From Gammaproteobacteria bacterium UBA2679 (GTDB taxonomy: Bacteria > Pseudomonadota > Gammaproteobacteria > Pseudomonadales > Oleiphilaceae): a stretch of DNA of 64,000 bases. The notes below the pieces were generated by a model. It was not told the DNA's origin and did no database searches. It saw nothing but the letters and a program-made list of their open reading frames with translations. The position numbers and the translations under genes are program-made. The stretch is from positions 81,612 through 145,611 of the forward strand of contig DEMD01000009.1 in the NCBI GenBank assembly GCA_002354735.1, read 5' to 3'. Positions 40,821-49,829 of this stretch are shown here, piece after piece. Each line of letters begins with the position of its first letter. The stretch's first letter is position 1.

Positions 40821-43200
40821 CCGACAGGACTTGCAGGAGCTCCAGCGTGTCGACCGGCTTGACGAAATGATGGTCGAAGCCAGCTTCGGCACTCTTCTCC
40901 CGGTCCTGAGCCTGACCATAGCCCGTTATGGCAATCAGCACCGCCTGGCGGGTATCCTGCCGCTGCCTCAGCTGACGCGCGAGTTCGTTGCCATCCATTT
41001 CAGGCAGCCCAATATCGAGCAGGAAAACATCCGGCACCTGTCTTTCGAGGCGGTCCAGCACTGCGCGCGCACTGTGCTCCGTCATCACCTTGTGGCCTGA
41101 GGCCTCCAGGAACATGGCAAGCATTTCTGCCGCATCGGCGTTGTCGTCCACAACCATGACGCGCAGTTCACGGGTAATGGCGATGCCTGACGCATCGCCG
41201 TCTGGACGATCCGATTTCATCGTATCCAGCCGTGGCAGACAGACGACGAACCTGCTGCCCTTGCCGTGCCCATCACTGCTGGCAAGCACTTGCCCGCCGT
41301 GGAGATCCACCAGACTTCGAACGAGCGCCAGTCCTACACCAAGCCCGCCCTGCGATCTGTCGGAAGTTCTTTCAGCCTGCGAGAACAACTCGAATATGCG
41401 TGGCAGCAGCTCTGCGCTGATGCCGATGCCGTCGTCCTTCACGCTTACGGCAACATGCTCGGCTTCAACCTCCATCTGCAGCGTGATGTTACCGCCCGCA
41501 GGCGTGTACTTCGCTGCATTGTTCAAAATATTGGTGATGACTTGAACGAGCCTCTTCTGATCGCCAAGGACACGCGCCGGTTTGGCCGGCAGGTCAAGTA
41601 TCAGGTGGTGTCGCTTGCTTTCGATGAGCGGGCTGATCTGCTCGACCGCATCCGAGATGATCCGCTTCATATCCAATGGCTCTCGGGCTGTCGTCACCAG
41701 GCCGCGGGTGACGCGTGATACGTCTATGAGGTCGTCCACGAGACCCGTCATGTGACCGATCTGACGCGTGATGATTTCGCTGGTCTGCTTCAGACGCGCC
41801 TCGTCCAGCTTGACCATCTTCATCAGCTGCGCCGCCGAACTGATCGGCGCGAGCGGATTTCGCAGTTCATGCGCAAGCATTGCGAGGAACTCGTCCTTGC
41901 GCCGATCTGCCTCGCGCAACTCTTCCTCAGCCTGCACGCGCTCAGTCACGTCCAGGGTGACGCCACGCACCGACTGAGGCCTGCCTGCTGCATCACATCG
42001 AACCATGCCGCGCACATCAATCCAGATTTGTCGGCCGTTGTCGGGCCGGTTGAACCGGATCACCTCACGATAGCTCGATTTTTCAGCGAAGGCTCGCTCG
42101 TGAACCAGCTTCATCTTTGCCTGGTCTTCTTCATGAATCGAGGTGTACAACGCATCCAGCGAATCGGCAGTACGCCCGAGCACCTCCATCACGTTATCCG
42201 AAAAGATCATTTCTCGAGTGGCGATATCCCAGTCCCACACCACCATCTTGGCCGCGACCATGCCCTCCTTGAGGCGCTCATCACTTTCCCGCTTGGCGGC
42301 CTGAGCTTCGAATGCCTCTGTCACGTCGTAACCCTGCGCGAAGATCCCGATGATACTGCCATCGTCTGCGTAATAGGGCTGATATGACAGATCGATGAAC
42401 CGTTCGACAATCGGCCCATCGACATGGGGCTGGAGAAGAACTTTCATACCCCGGCCCTGCCACTGCTCACCGGTCCGGTACACCTGGTCGAGCAGTTCTT
42501 CATAGCCCTGCCCGAGCACGTCAGGCAGCGCCTGCCTGAGTGTCTTGCCGATGATTTCCCTGTGGCCGACCAGCTGGTAATAGGCTTCGTTGACCATGTT
42601 GAAAACATGATCGGGACCAGTGAGCACAGCAACGAAGCCAGGCGCCTGACTGAACAGATTGCGCAGGTGGCCATGCTCGTCTTTCAATATTCGAGCTAGT
42701 GCCTCATGCATCTGGGCGCGACTGAAGGCTTCGATTTCCGAGACAGGACGCTGCGGACATGGCTGGGCTGCCTGACCCTCCGCCTTGGCACCGAGATAGA
42801 GCTCAGTGACATCGATTGCACTCTGGGTGACGAACAGGACCTTGCCATTTGCATCGACAGCTGGTGTGTGGATCGCGCTCCAGATCCGATGGGAAAAAGT
42901 CGTTCCCCCGGTCGCTGTAGTCGGAACGGCGTACCGAAGACAGGGCGTGGTATGCGGGCGACCGGTCGCTATAGCGACTTCGAGGGAGGCCTTCACCTCT
43001 GCAATATTCGTCGAATCCGGATCATCCGGATTGGCCGGAAACGCATCGAAAACATAACGACCCACGATGTCAGCCGCTTCCCGGCCCACTGAACGCAGGT
43101 AGGCAGAGTTGGCGCCGATAATGGTCAGATCCCGATCCATGACCAGATAGGGATAGGGTGTGGAATCAAACAGCAGGCGATAGTCGTCGAGCTTCATCAT
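40804..43200 (-). CDS. Multi-PAS hybrid histidine kinase
   Basis: A soluble, 798-residue hybrid kinase. Three PAS domains (about 5-135, 165-295 and 305-430) lack membrane segments, so the signal is cytoplasmic. HisKA has its phosphoacceptor in LAMLAHELRNPLAPISSAA. The HATPase motifs are NAAKYTP, VKDDGIGIS and GGLGVGLALVR. The C-terminal receiver has VVDDNADAAEML, LLDIGLPEMDG and FVKPVDTLEL. The order resembles kinases that also carry CheB/CheR-linked PAS regions. No response-regulator gene with an output domain lies adjacent. Either Met at the start (43200 or 43197) may be used. Confidence 0.92.
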   Translation of the reverse strand: MMKLDDYRLLFDSTPYPYLVMDRDLTIIGANSAYLRSVGREAADIVGRYVFDAFPANPDDPDSTNIAEVKASLEVAIATGRPHTTPCLRYAVPTTATGGTTFSHRIWSAIHTPAVDANGKVLFVTQSAIDVTELYLGAKAEGQAAQPCPQRPVSEIEAFSRAQMHEALARILKDEHGHLRNLFSQAPGFVAVLTGPDHVFNMVNEAYYQLVGHREIIGKTLRQALPDVLGQGYEELLDQVYRTGEQWQGRGMKVLLQPHVDGPIVERFIDLSYQPYYADDGSIIGIFAQGYDVTEAFEAQAAKRESDERLKEGMVAAKMVVWDWDIATREMIFSDNVMEVLGRTADSLDALYTSIHEEDQAKMKLVHERAFAEKSSYREVIRFNRPDNGRQIWIDVRGMVRCDAAGRPQSVRGVTLDVTERVQAEEELREADRRKDEFLAMLAHELRNPLAPISSAAQLMKMVKLDEARLKQTSEIITRQIGHMTGLVDDLIDVSRVTRGLVTTAREPLDMKRIISDAVEQISPLIESKRHHLILDLPAKPARVLGDQKRLVQVITNILNNAAKYTPAGGNITLQMEVEAEHVAVSVKDDGIGISAELLPRIFELFSQAERTSDRSQGGLGVGLALVRSLVDLHGGQVLASSDGHGKGSRFVVCLPRLDTMKSDRPDGDASGIAITRELRVMVVDDNADAAEMLAMFLEASGHKVMTEHSARAVLDRLERQVPDVFLLDIGLPEMDGNELARQLRQRQDTRQAVLIAITGYGQAQDREKSAEAGFDHHFVKPVDTLELLQVLSAIEPT

Positions 43201-43314
43201 CGGAACAGGTCCGTACAGGTGCGGGCCAAGGGCAGAAACGCGCTGGCAGAATTCAGGTTGATTGAGGTCTTGCGCTCAAGTTTAGGGGGCGAGTACGGTT
43301 TTTGCACTGAACGC

Positions 43315-44250
43315 TCATGACTGTGCGTCGCGGCTGCCCTGTTTGAATCGACGCTTGCGCTCTGCTGCATCCGCAGCCTTCCGGGCATGGGCTTCAGCGA
43401 TGATGATATCTTCTGCCTGAATCATTGAAGGTGTCTCCAGCGTAATCCGGCCGAGTTTGCCCGCTCTCAACTCGTTGACGAGCACTTCCGATATTTTGTG
43501 GAAATCGACCCGGCCCCCACTGCGTAACGCACCCCGACGTGCTGCAGCCATCTCAAGAAACTCGACGTCTGTGTCAGGCACCGAATCCAGCTGGAAACGC
43601 TCGCGCAGCAGTTCAGGATAGGCCGTGATGAGATAAGCGGCGACGAAAAAGGCGACGTCGTCGTATTCCATCGCCGTGTTCTTGATTGCGCCGGTAGCGG
43701 CCAGCCGATAGCTGCTGTTGGGGTTTTCGATTTTTGGCCAGAGAATGCCAGGCGTGTCCAGCAGCATAACCCCACCGCCCAGATTGATGCGCTGCTGGCT
43801 CTTGGTCACTGCCGGCTCGTTGCCAGTCTTGGCAACCGTGCGGCCGGCCAGGGTATTGATGATGGTGGACTTGCCGACATTGGGTATGCCGACGACCATG
43901 GCGGTAATATTTTGAACGCCACCTGCTTTTTCAGGCACCATTCGACGGCAAAGATCGGTAATACCTTTGATTCGGCCCGGTTCGTCGGTGGTCGTGGCCA
44001 GCGTCTTGACGCCACGCTCCTGCTCCAGAAATGCCTGCCACAGCTCGGTCGCAGCAGGATCGGCAAGGTCCGACTTGCTGAGGACCTTGATGCAGGGCTT
44101 GACGCCTCTGAGATTCGCGATCGCGGGGTTTTCGCTCGAAAATGGAATGCGCGCATCCAGAATTTCGATGAGCAGATCCACCTGCGGCAGCATCTGCTTC
44201 ATCTCTTTCTGGGCCTTGTGCATGTGCCCCGGATACCATTGAATCGCCAT
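43315..44250 (-). CDS. rbgA: Circularly permuted ribosome-assembly GTPase YlqF/RbgA
   Basis: A 311-residue GTPase with the G motifs permuted: G4 (LSKSDL) first, then G1 (GIPNVGKSTIIN) and G3 (DTPGILWP). The N-terminus WYPGHMHKAQKEM is the family signature. In Bacillus, RbgA helps a late step of 50S assembly; gammaproteobacterial relatives are less studied. The C-terminal tail is basic (RKAADAAERKRRFKQGSR), suiting rRNA contact. It appears alone, 114 bp from the hybrid kinase start; that gap shows nothing remarkable. Confidence 0.93.
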   Translation of the reverse strand: MAIQWYPGHMHKAQKEMKQMLPQVDLLIEILDARIPFSSENPAIANLRGVKPCIKVLSKSDLADPAATELWQAFLEQERGVKTLATTTDEPGRIKGITDLCRRMVPEKAGGVQNITAMVVGIPNVGKSTIINTLAGRTVAKTGNEPAVTKSQQRINLGGGVMLLDTPGILWPKIENPNSSYRLAATGAIKNTAMEYDDVAFFVAAYLITAYPELLRERFQLDSVPDTDVEFLEMAAARRGALRSGGRVDFHKISEVLVNELRAGKLGRITLETPSMIQAEDIIIAEAHARKAADAAERKRRFKQGSRDAQS

Positions 44251-44323
44251 TACCGCATCGCCCCAAAGTTCAAGAAGGCGACATTGTACGTCAACTGACG
44301 ATCTTATGACCCGATTAAAGACA

Positions 44324-45421
44324 TCAGGCTCTGGCGAGCACCCCTGTTCGCCTCAGGTAAGCCGGGTGATGCAGTTCGGCATTGAAGGCGGTTGCCTGGA
44401 TCTGCACCAGCTTACGCTCGCCCTGCTCGCCATTCATCCGCCAATGTCCGATACGTATATTGTCGACGAAGGCAATATCACCTTTCTCCCAAGCCATCAG
44501 GTGAGCGCGGGCGAAAATATCGCGGAAGAGCCGGCTCTGTTCTTCAGGTGTCCATTCGATTGTATTACCACGCTCATCGCACAGTTCCCAGGTCAGCTCC
44601 ATGCCCTCAGCCGTCGAGTCCGGATAAATATCCCCACGTCCAGGAAACGCGGCCACTGCAGCGGCATGGACGGCGCCATTGGTATTTCGGGCAAAGGCCC
44701 AGGGCTGGATACAGAGTGCACCGGTCTCAGGCACGGCGCAGACTGCAGGACACGGCGGCAAGGCGAGATGCGCGCGACCATCCTCTCGTTCGATCAGTTC
44801 GAAGGGGCTCTGCTTCAGCAGAGCCCGATCCAGCGCATGTACCTTGCGCCGTGAGACATAAAAAAAGCGGTTCCACGCCCGGCTGTATTTGTCCTGCATC
44901 GTTTGAGGTAGGCCGCTGTAGACCTGATGCAAATCCACCATGCCTGTTTCGGCCCGGCTCGGCGAGGGCTGAAAGCAGCACAAGGCGATATACCGTGAGC
45001 GCTGCGATCGTATTCCGCCTTCAACGTGTGGGCCCTGAACTGCCGACTCCACCGGACCAAGCTGCACGGCATCCCTGTCGAGATAACGACGATAGTCGCC
45101 GCCGCCAAGCAGCCCCTCCATGTACTTGCGCAGCCAGGTGGTAGCGAATGCCGGCGTGTTTTTGAGGTTGAAGGCGTTCCATGGATCCAGTGCCATCCCC
45201 TTTGTCACCAGTTCATAGAGATCGTCCGTGTGCTCTGGCGTAAAGCCTCTGAATAGCAAGACCCCACGCCTGGCAATTTGCGCCCGCAGGGCATCCTGGT
45301 TTTCTTGCAGGATCGTCAGCAAGGTCGCTATATCACATTTGCCTCTAGGGCGATAAATGGAAATAAACTCGTGACGCTCATCCACATCGAGTTGATCGAG
45401 ACTACTTGTTGTTTTTGACAT
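44324..45421 (-). CDS. TauD/SyrP-like Fe(II)/2-oxoglutarate-dependent oxygenase
   Basis: A 365-residue oxygenase. The metal site shows HxE in QGPHVEGGIRS, with the distal His in IGHWRMNG and a 2-oxoglutarate-binding Arg shortly after (GERKLVQ). Early motifs RRGVLLFRGFTPEHTDDL and ETGMVDLHQVYSGLP match the TauD/TfdA family, with SyrP-like features. Members hydroxylate, halogenate or desaturate small molecules; SyrP acts on carrier-bound aspartate. The start ATG 45421 has a perfect AGGAGG five bases upstream. It is the second gene of the left arm of the cluster, 31 bp after the condensation-type gene. A role in tailoring a peptide or lipid product is an inference. Confidence 0.88.
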   Translation of the reverse strand: MSKTTSSLDQLDVDERHEFISIYRPRGKCDIATLLTILQENQDALRAQIARRGVLLFRGFTPEHTDDLYELVTKGMALDPWNAFNLKNTPAFATTWLRKYMEGLLGGGDYRRYLDRDAVQLGPVESAVQGPHVEGGIRSQRSRYIALCCFQPSPSRAETGMVDLHQVYSGLPQTMQDKYSRAWNRFFYVSRRKVHALDRALLKQSPFELIEREDGRAHLALPPCPAVCAVPETGALCIQPWAFARNTNGAVHAAAVAAFPGRGDIYPDSTAEGMELTWELCDERGNTIEWTPEEQSRLFRDIFARAHLMAWEKGDIAFVDNIRIGHWRMNGEQGERKLVQIQATAFNAELHHPAYLRRTGVLARA

Positions 45422-45452
45422 GTCGACCTCCTGGGCAATGTCCATCGTCTTG

Positions 45453-46778
45453 TTAATCTGCGACTTCGCAGAGTCGCTTTCTGAATTGGTTTATCACGCT
45501 ATCGATATATGCGGGATCCGTGAGCGGATCGGCATAGCTGAAGATCAGTCTGAGTTGACCGGCGAAAAATACCGTGGCCAGACAAAGCACCGGCTTATTC
45601 AGGAAGTGCACACTCGGAATCGGGAAACAGGCCCGCAGTGTGAGACTGCCATAATGTTGCGGCAGTTCGGGACGCCCCAGGTTCGTCAGATGAACGCTCG
45701 ACTGGGAGCGTCTCGAGAGCGCATCTCTCAGGGAGCCTGGCTCTTTTTTGAGGGCCAGAATGAGCCGCCGCAGCTGCAGGCTGAAAGCGATGTTTTCACT
45801 GGTGAACTGTGCATCGACATCAGCGGAAACCCGCTTCGCCAGTTGCCAGACATCCTCATGTCCTGCGAGGCTATAACGGCATTCGATGCCGGTGGCGAAG
45901 TAACCAACATCGCGTAGTGAGGGCCTTCGCAATCGTGGTCGCACATTGAGCGCAGCGCTGATGACAATATCCTTTTCACCTGCCCCACCAAGGGCATCGT
46001 ACGAGGCCAGTAACAAGGCGCTACTCATCAGCGCATGCATGCTCACGCCCTCCCGCTTGCTTCGTGCAAGCACGCCAGCACTGGTAGGGGCATCCAACAG
46101 CAAATTGAAGAAACGCGAGTGCACAGTGTCGTTAGCCTGGGCCCGAACGTTCGCGGGCGCAGCGGCAGCGCGGGGCGCCGGATTCAGCACCTTGGTCAGA
46201 AAATCCGGTAGACAACGCGTCAGCATACGCCAGCCCTGCCCAGGCGGCAGCAGATCATCATAAGCCGCGGGTGGCGCCATTATGGGGCCAGCAGCCGAAG
46301 CGTCGGCATAGGACTGCAGCAGCTCACGTACGACTACATAGGCCGAGTGCCCATCACTGATGGCGTGATTGAAGGTCAGAAGCAACACGGACCTGAGCTC
46401 ATCCTGCAGCAGCGTCGCACGCCACAACAACTCTGCGTCAGCTGGTATGCGGTTATTCAGTTCGTGCTCGGCAAGTCGGGGCCAATCGCCATCTGCGCAG
46501 CCAGGTACAACGGTCAGGGGCACGCGAGGCACACGACTGAAGGCTAGACGGGGCGGCGCGCTGGCGAGCTCAACCCGCGCTCGGAGCACCGGAAAGGTCA
46601 GCACGATGCCTTCAAGGGCTGTATAGAGTCGCCGCAGCTCTACCGCGCCATCAATTTGCACCACCATGACGAAGTTGTTGGAACTGACCTCACTTAACCT
46701 GAGCCAGAGTTGCTCACCGTATCCCAGCGCCCGCGACGGAAATTCTGCGGCCAGTGAGCATGATTGGCTGATACCCAA
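45453..46778 (-). CDS. Stand-alone condensation-type acyltransferase
   Basis: A 441-residue protein of the condensation-domain superfamily, with the catalytic HxxxD motif in FNHAISDGHSAYVVV (about residues 135-150). The second half includes a DVGYFATGIECRYSL region and SVHLTNLGRPELPQHY, as in PapA/alcohol-acetyltransferase-like members. Such enzymes make esters or amides from carrier- or CoA-bound acyl groups. It starts at TTG 46778 with AGGAGA seven bases upstream. It leads the two-gene left arm with the oxygenase and lies about 80 bp from operator-like site 1. No peptide synthetase or carrier protein is in view, so the acyl donor is unknown. Confidence 0.85.
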   Translation of the reverse strand: MGISQSCSLAAEFPSRALGYGEQLWLRLSEVSSNNFVMVVQIDGAVELRRLYTALEGIVLTFPVLRARVELASAPPRLAFSRVPRVPLTVVPGCADGDWPRLAEHELNNRIPADAELLWRATLLQDELRSVLLLTFNHAISDGHSAYVVVRELLQSYADASAAGPIMAPPAAYDDLLPPGQGWRMLTRCLPDFLTKVLNPAPRAAAAPANVRAQANDTVHSRFFNLLLDAPTSAGVLARSKREGVSMHALMSSALLLASYDALGGAGEKDIVISAALNVRPRLRRPSLRDVGYFATGIECRYSLAGHEDVWQLAKRVSADVDAQFTSENIAFSLQLRRLILALKKEPGSLRDALSRRSQSSVHLTNLGRPELPQHYGSLTLRACFPIPSVHFLNKPVLCLATVFFAGQLRLIFSYADPLTDPAYIDSVINQFRKRLCEVAD

Positions 46779-46860
46779 ATGCCGTCTCCTGTTGATCTAC
46801 CTGGGTGGTGTCCCTTGGTGCTCTCGCGTGGCGCAGTCATCAAAGGACACGATCATTTCG

Positions 46861-46876
46861 GTGCACATATGTGCAC
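46861..46876. promoter_or_regulatory. Operator-like palindrome, site 1
   Basis: A perfect palindrome, GTGCACATATGTGCAC, extended by one matching base pair on each side (46860-46877). It lies about 83 bp upstream of the condensation-type gene start on the minus strand, a position suited to a repressor or activator. A near-copy stands at 47150-47165. No regulator gene occurs in the cluster, so the binding protein must be encoded elsewhere. Confidence 0.6.
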
Positions 46877-47149
46877 CATTCTGCCGACCGCACAATCGAA
46901 TACTTTCTGTTCAATGCGTTCAGTCAGCAAACTACTACCGAGGCTATAAGGTAAATTATTTCGCCCAAAAAGCTTTTGTCATTTGTGACGGATCTGACCA
47001 TTTTTCAGCATGATCTTGCGATTTTTTAGCCATTTACAGCGACGCAATCGACAAAATTTCGTTGAGGCAAACAAGAATTTCTTCAACTTTCAATGGTTTG
47101 CCTATTTCGACAAGAGGATTTTTTTCCAAAAAGGAATTTAGGAGATCCA

Positions 47150-47165
47150 GTGCACAGTTGTACAC
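47150..47165. promoter_or_regulatory. Operator-like palindrome, site 2
   Basis: GTGCACAGTTGTACAC matches site 1 at 13 of 16 positions and is itself an imperfect palindrome. It lies about 146 bp upstream of the first GNAT-like gene of the right arm. One site per arm suggests shared control by a single dimeric regulator. Confidence 0.5.
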
Positions 47166-47310
47166 ATTGATTATAGATCGTACGGGCCGGATCCATATAC
47201 TCCGACACAGCACGCAAAGTGAACAGGTCAAATTTTGAGTGCCGTACCAGGCAGCCATCGCCTCTGGACAGAACCTATAAAAATGACCGTACTGAACAAG
47301 GAAACGTCTT

Positions 47311-48174
47311 ATGAGCAACGCCAGTTCAATGGGGATTTACGCTCGCTACTACTCACTGAAGAAGATCAGCATCACTGACATTCAGCAGATGTATGGCGTA
47401 TTTCAGCGTTATTACGACAACACCGACCTGGATACCTTTCTGAAGGATATCAGTCGAAAAAGCGGCGCAATTCTGGTGCGCTCGAAAGAAGACGATCGCG
47501 TCGTTGGCTTTTCGACGATCGTCTCTATGGATATGACGGTCGGCGAACGTCGTGGAAAGGGGATCTTCAGCGGTGACACCATCATCGAGCGAGACTACTG
47601 GGGCTCGCGTGCGCTACAGACCTGCTTTGCCCGACTCATGTTGTGGGAGAAGCTGCGCTCACCGCACAAGCCGGTGTTCTGGCTTCTGATATCCAAGGGC
47701 TATAAGACTTACCTGCTGCTGGCCAATAACTTCAAGCGTTATTACCCGAATCCCGATAATCGCGATATCGAGCTGGACCAGGTCGTGCAACTTTATTGCG
47801 AACAGATGTTCCCAGGCAGCCGGGATCCACTCGGTCTACTCCAGTTCGGTGACGGTGCGCAGCGCCTGCGTGACGAAGTTGCGGGCATATCCGAAGAGTT
47901 GCGTCAGCAGTACCCCAAGATCCGCTATTTCGAGACACGCAATCCTACGTGGAAAGTAGGCACCGAACTGCCATGCGTCGGCGTAGTTTGCGCGCGAACG
48001 CTGAGCTCGTTTGCGCTCAAGGCGCTTCGAAATCCTCAAACCGGCGCAGCAGCCACCAATGCGGAAAAACCCGCAGCGATCGTGCGCCCTGCTCGCCGGA
48101 GCCCCCCAAATCATACGCCGAACATCACCAGTGTAGCCGGCACCAATGCAAGCTCGGCCGGCGCCTTGCAATGA
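47311..48174 (+). CDS. GNAT-like acyltransferase 1, first gene of the right arm
   Basis: A 287-residue protein with a GNAT-like region in the first 170 residues. AILVRSKEDDRVVGFSTIVSM gives two core strands; IERDYWGSRALQTCFARLML may carry the acyl-CoA helix, and FWLLISKGYKTYLLLANNF the later core. The remaining part is helical, and the last 50 residues are Ala/Pro/Thr-rich and probably disordered. The typical acetyl-CoA loop is not clear, so the donor may be a longer acyl-CoA or carrier. AAGGAAA precedes the ATG. Its stop overlaps the GH3 gene start by ATGA. Function is unknown; amide formation is a guess from context. Confidence 0.78.
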   Translation: MSNASSMGIYARYYSLKKISITDIQQMYGVFQRYYDNTDLDTFLKDISRKSGAILVRSKEDDRVVGFSTIVSMDMTVGERRGKGIFSGDTIIERDYWGSRALQTCFARLMLWEKLRSPHKPVFWLLISKGYKTYLLLANNFKRYYPNPDNRDIELDQVVQLYCEQMFPGSRDPLGLLQFGDGAQRLRDEVAGISEELRQQYPKIRYFETRNPTWKVGTELPCVGVVCARTLSSFALKALRNPQTGAAATNAEKPAAIVRPARRSPPNHTPNITSVAGTNASSAGALQ

Positions 48175-49829
48175 AGCGACTATCTGCCCTCGCTCACGGT
48201 CTCATTCGCGCAAGCGTACAGCCGGGTCGGCATGCGTTCGACAGTAACAGAACGAGTCTGCAGCGCCTGCAGCGGGAGAAGCTGACCTCGCTGATGAAGG
48301 CCGTCGAAGGGACGCCCTACGCCAAGGCTCACGGCCTTACTGCAAAGGCATCCTGGGAGCACTTTGCCGGCAACGCGCCAATGACCAACTACAGCGACTG
48401 GGCTGGTCCAATCGCGGAGCAGCAGGATAAGCCCGACTGCGCGCTGATCGATTCGCGCGTGGCGCGGTACCAGCCAACTAGCGGTTCCACATCTGCGGTT
48501 AAATGGATCCCGTATACGCGGCGCTTCCTGAAGGAACTGGATGCGGCAATTTGCCCCTGGATAAGCGATATGTACCGACGCCACGCCGGCATCCGCTCTG
48601 GCGCACACTATTGGTCGCTGTCCTGGGTGCCGACTGAGATGCGGGCGCAGACGCAGGGTCATATCAACGACGACATGAAGCTGCTCTCCTCTGGTAAGCG
48701 CTGGCTCGTGGGTAGTACCCAGGCAGTGCCTGACGCCGTATCACTGGCGCCTACTTCAGATGAGTCACTGTTCGCGTCTCTGGCTTATCTCGCTGCCCGC
48801 AGAGACCTGACTGCGATATCAATCTGGAGCCCCACCTTCGGGCTCGGGCTACTCGAGAAGTTATCACTCTGGCGCAAGGAAATCGCGGCAGTACTGGTCT
48901 ATGGCCACTGGTGCTCACATCAGGGCAGCCTCGGCTATCTGCCGTGCCCCGAATCTGAGGCCGCAGCAGATCTCCTGCTCGACTGGGATGGGGAGCTTTC
49001 AGCCAGTTTCTTTGTCAATCTCTGGCCGCGACTGGCGCTGATCAGCGCATGGGACACAGCAGCATCGGCGCCCTGGGCCCAGCGTCTGCAGGCCTTACTA
49101 CCGCAGGCTGCGTTTGAGGGCAAGGGTCTGTGGGCGACCGAGGGGGTGGTCACCATTCCGTATAAAAATGACTTTGTACTGGCTGCGGGATCGCACGTGT
49201 ACGAGTTTGAAGACACCGCCAGCAAGCTAGTGCTACCACCGTGGCAACTCGAGGTCGGCCAGGAGGTGGTTCCAATCCTTTCAACTGGCAGCGGTCTGCT
49301 GCGTTATCGCATGAACGACGTGCTCAAAGTCACCGGCTTCAAGGGCCAGCTACCGGCAATGCGCTTCATGGGGCGCAACGACGGCACCGATATGGCTGGA
49401 GAAAAGATCAGCACACTCCTCGCCCAGAAGCTGCTCGAAAACATCGATTGGCCCTCCGACCTGAAGCCCATCGCCTTACTGGCGGCGGACCAAGGCTGTC
49501 AGACAGGCCGGCCCGCCTATGTACTGCTCGTCGAGACCGAGGTCGAGGCCACCAGTTACTGGCGAAGGCGCCAGGAGAAGGATCTGGCGCAGGCACTCGA
49601 ACGCGCCCTGCTCGACCACTTTCATTACCTGGTAGCAAGAAACCTCAACCAGCTTGGACCAGTGCGCTGCATCATCCATCCAGATGCCCGCAGGCATTAC
49701 CTTGATGCCTGTCGAGAGCGCGGCATGATCGAGGGCAATATCAAAGTCGAGGCGCTTCGACATTGGACTGGTGCCTTGCCAGTTGCCCCAGCGCTCGCCA
49801 AGCCAAACCCTCTGCGAGCATTGTCATGA
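48171..49829 (+). CDS. GH3-family acyl-amido synthetase
   Basis: A 552-residue enzyme of the GH3 group (the plant auxin/jasmonate-conjugating family, within the ANL adenylating superfamily). Motif I is the ATP loop PTSGSTSAVKWIPYT at residues 102-116. Motif II/III equivalents are GLWATEGVVTIPYKN and YRMNDVLKVTGFKGQLPAM with RFMGRNDG. Together they point to adenylation of a carboxylate and transfer to an amine, usually an amino acid. Bacterial GH3 genes are scattered and few are characterised. The ATG at 48171 overlaps the previous stop (ATGA); an upstream open frame inside the preceding gene is not used. The next gene again overlaps by ATGA. Confidence 0.88.
   Translation: MKRLSALAHGLIRASVQPGRHAFDSNRTSLQRLQREKLTSLMKAVEGTPYAKAHGLTAKASWEHFAGNAPMTNYSDWAGPIAEQQDKPDCALIDSRVARYQPTSGSTSAVKWIPYTRRFLKELDAAICPWISDMYRRHAGIRSGAHYWSLSWVPTEMRAQTQGHINDDMKLLSSGKRWLVGSTQAVPDAVSLAPTSDESLFASLAYLAARRDLTAISIWSPTFGLGLLEKLSLWRKEIAAVLVYGHWCSHQGSLGYLPCPESEAAADLLLDWDGELSASFFVNLWPRLALISAWDTAASAPWAQRLQALLPQAAFEGKGLWATEGVVTIPYKNDFVLAAGSHVYEFEDTASKLVLPPWQLEVGQEVVPILSTGSGLLRYRMNDVLKVTGFKGQLPAMRFMGRNDGTDMAGEKISTLLAQKLLENIDWPSDLKPIALLAADQGCQTGRPAYVLLVETEVEATSYWRRRQEKDLAQALERALLDHFHYLVARNLNQLGPVRCIIHPDARRHYLDACRERGMIEGNIKVEALRHWTGALPVAPALAKPNPLRALS

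Larger units (their letters stand above)
46779..47310. other. Divergent promoter region of the GH3/RND cluster
   Basis: A 532-bp region with visibly lower GC than its surroundings, separating the two arms of the cluster. It holds two related 16-bp palindromes (46861-46876 and 47150-47165), listed separately. No gene is supported here. A minus-strand frame ending at 47034 reads protein-like only in pieces (NSFLEKNPLVEIGKPLKVEE near the end; SKFDLFTLRAVSEYMDPAR in another frame further upstream), which might be a decayed gene or chance. Confidence 0.65.

Noticed and set aside
47949..48170. Longer GH3 open frame starting upstream of 48171
   Set aside because: It lies out of frame inside the coding sequence of the first GNAT-like gene, and the ATG at 48171 gives a normal GH3 N-terminus with an ATGA overlap.
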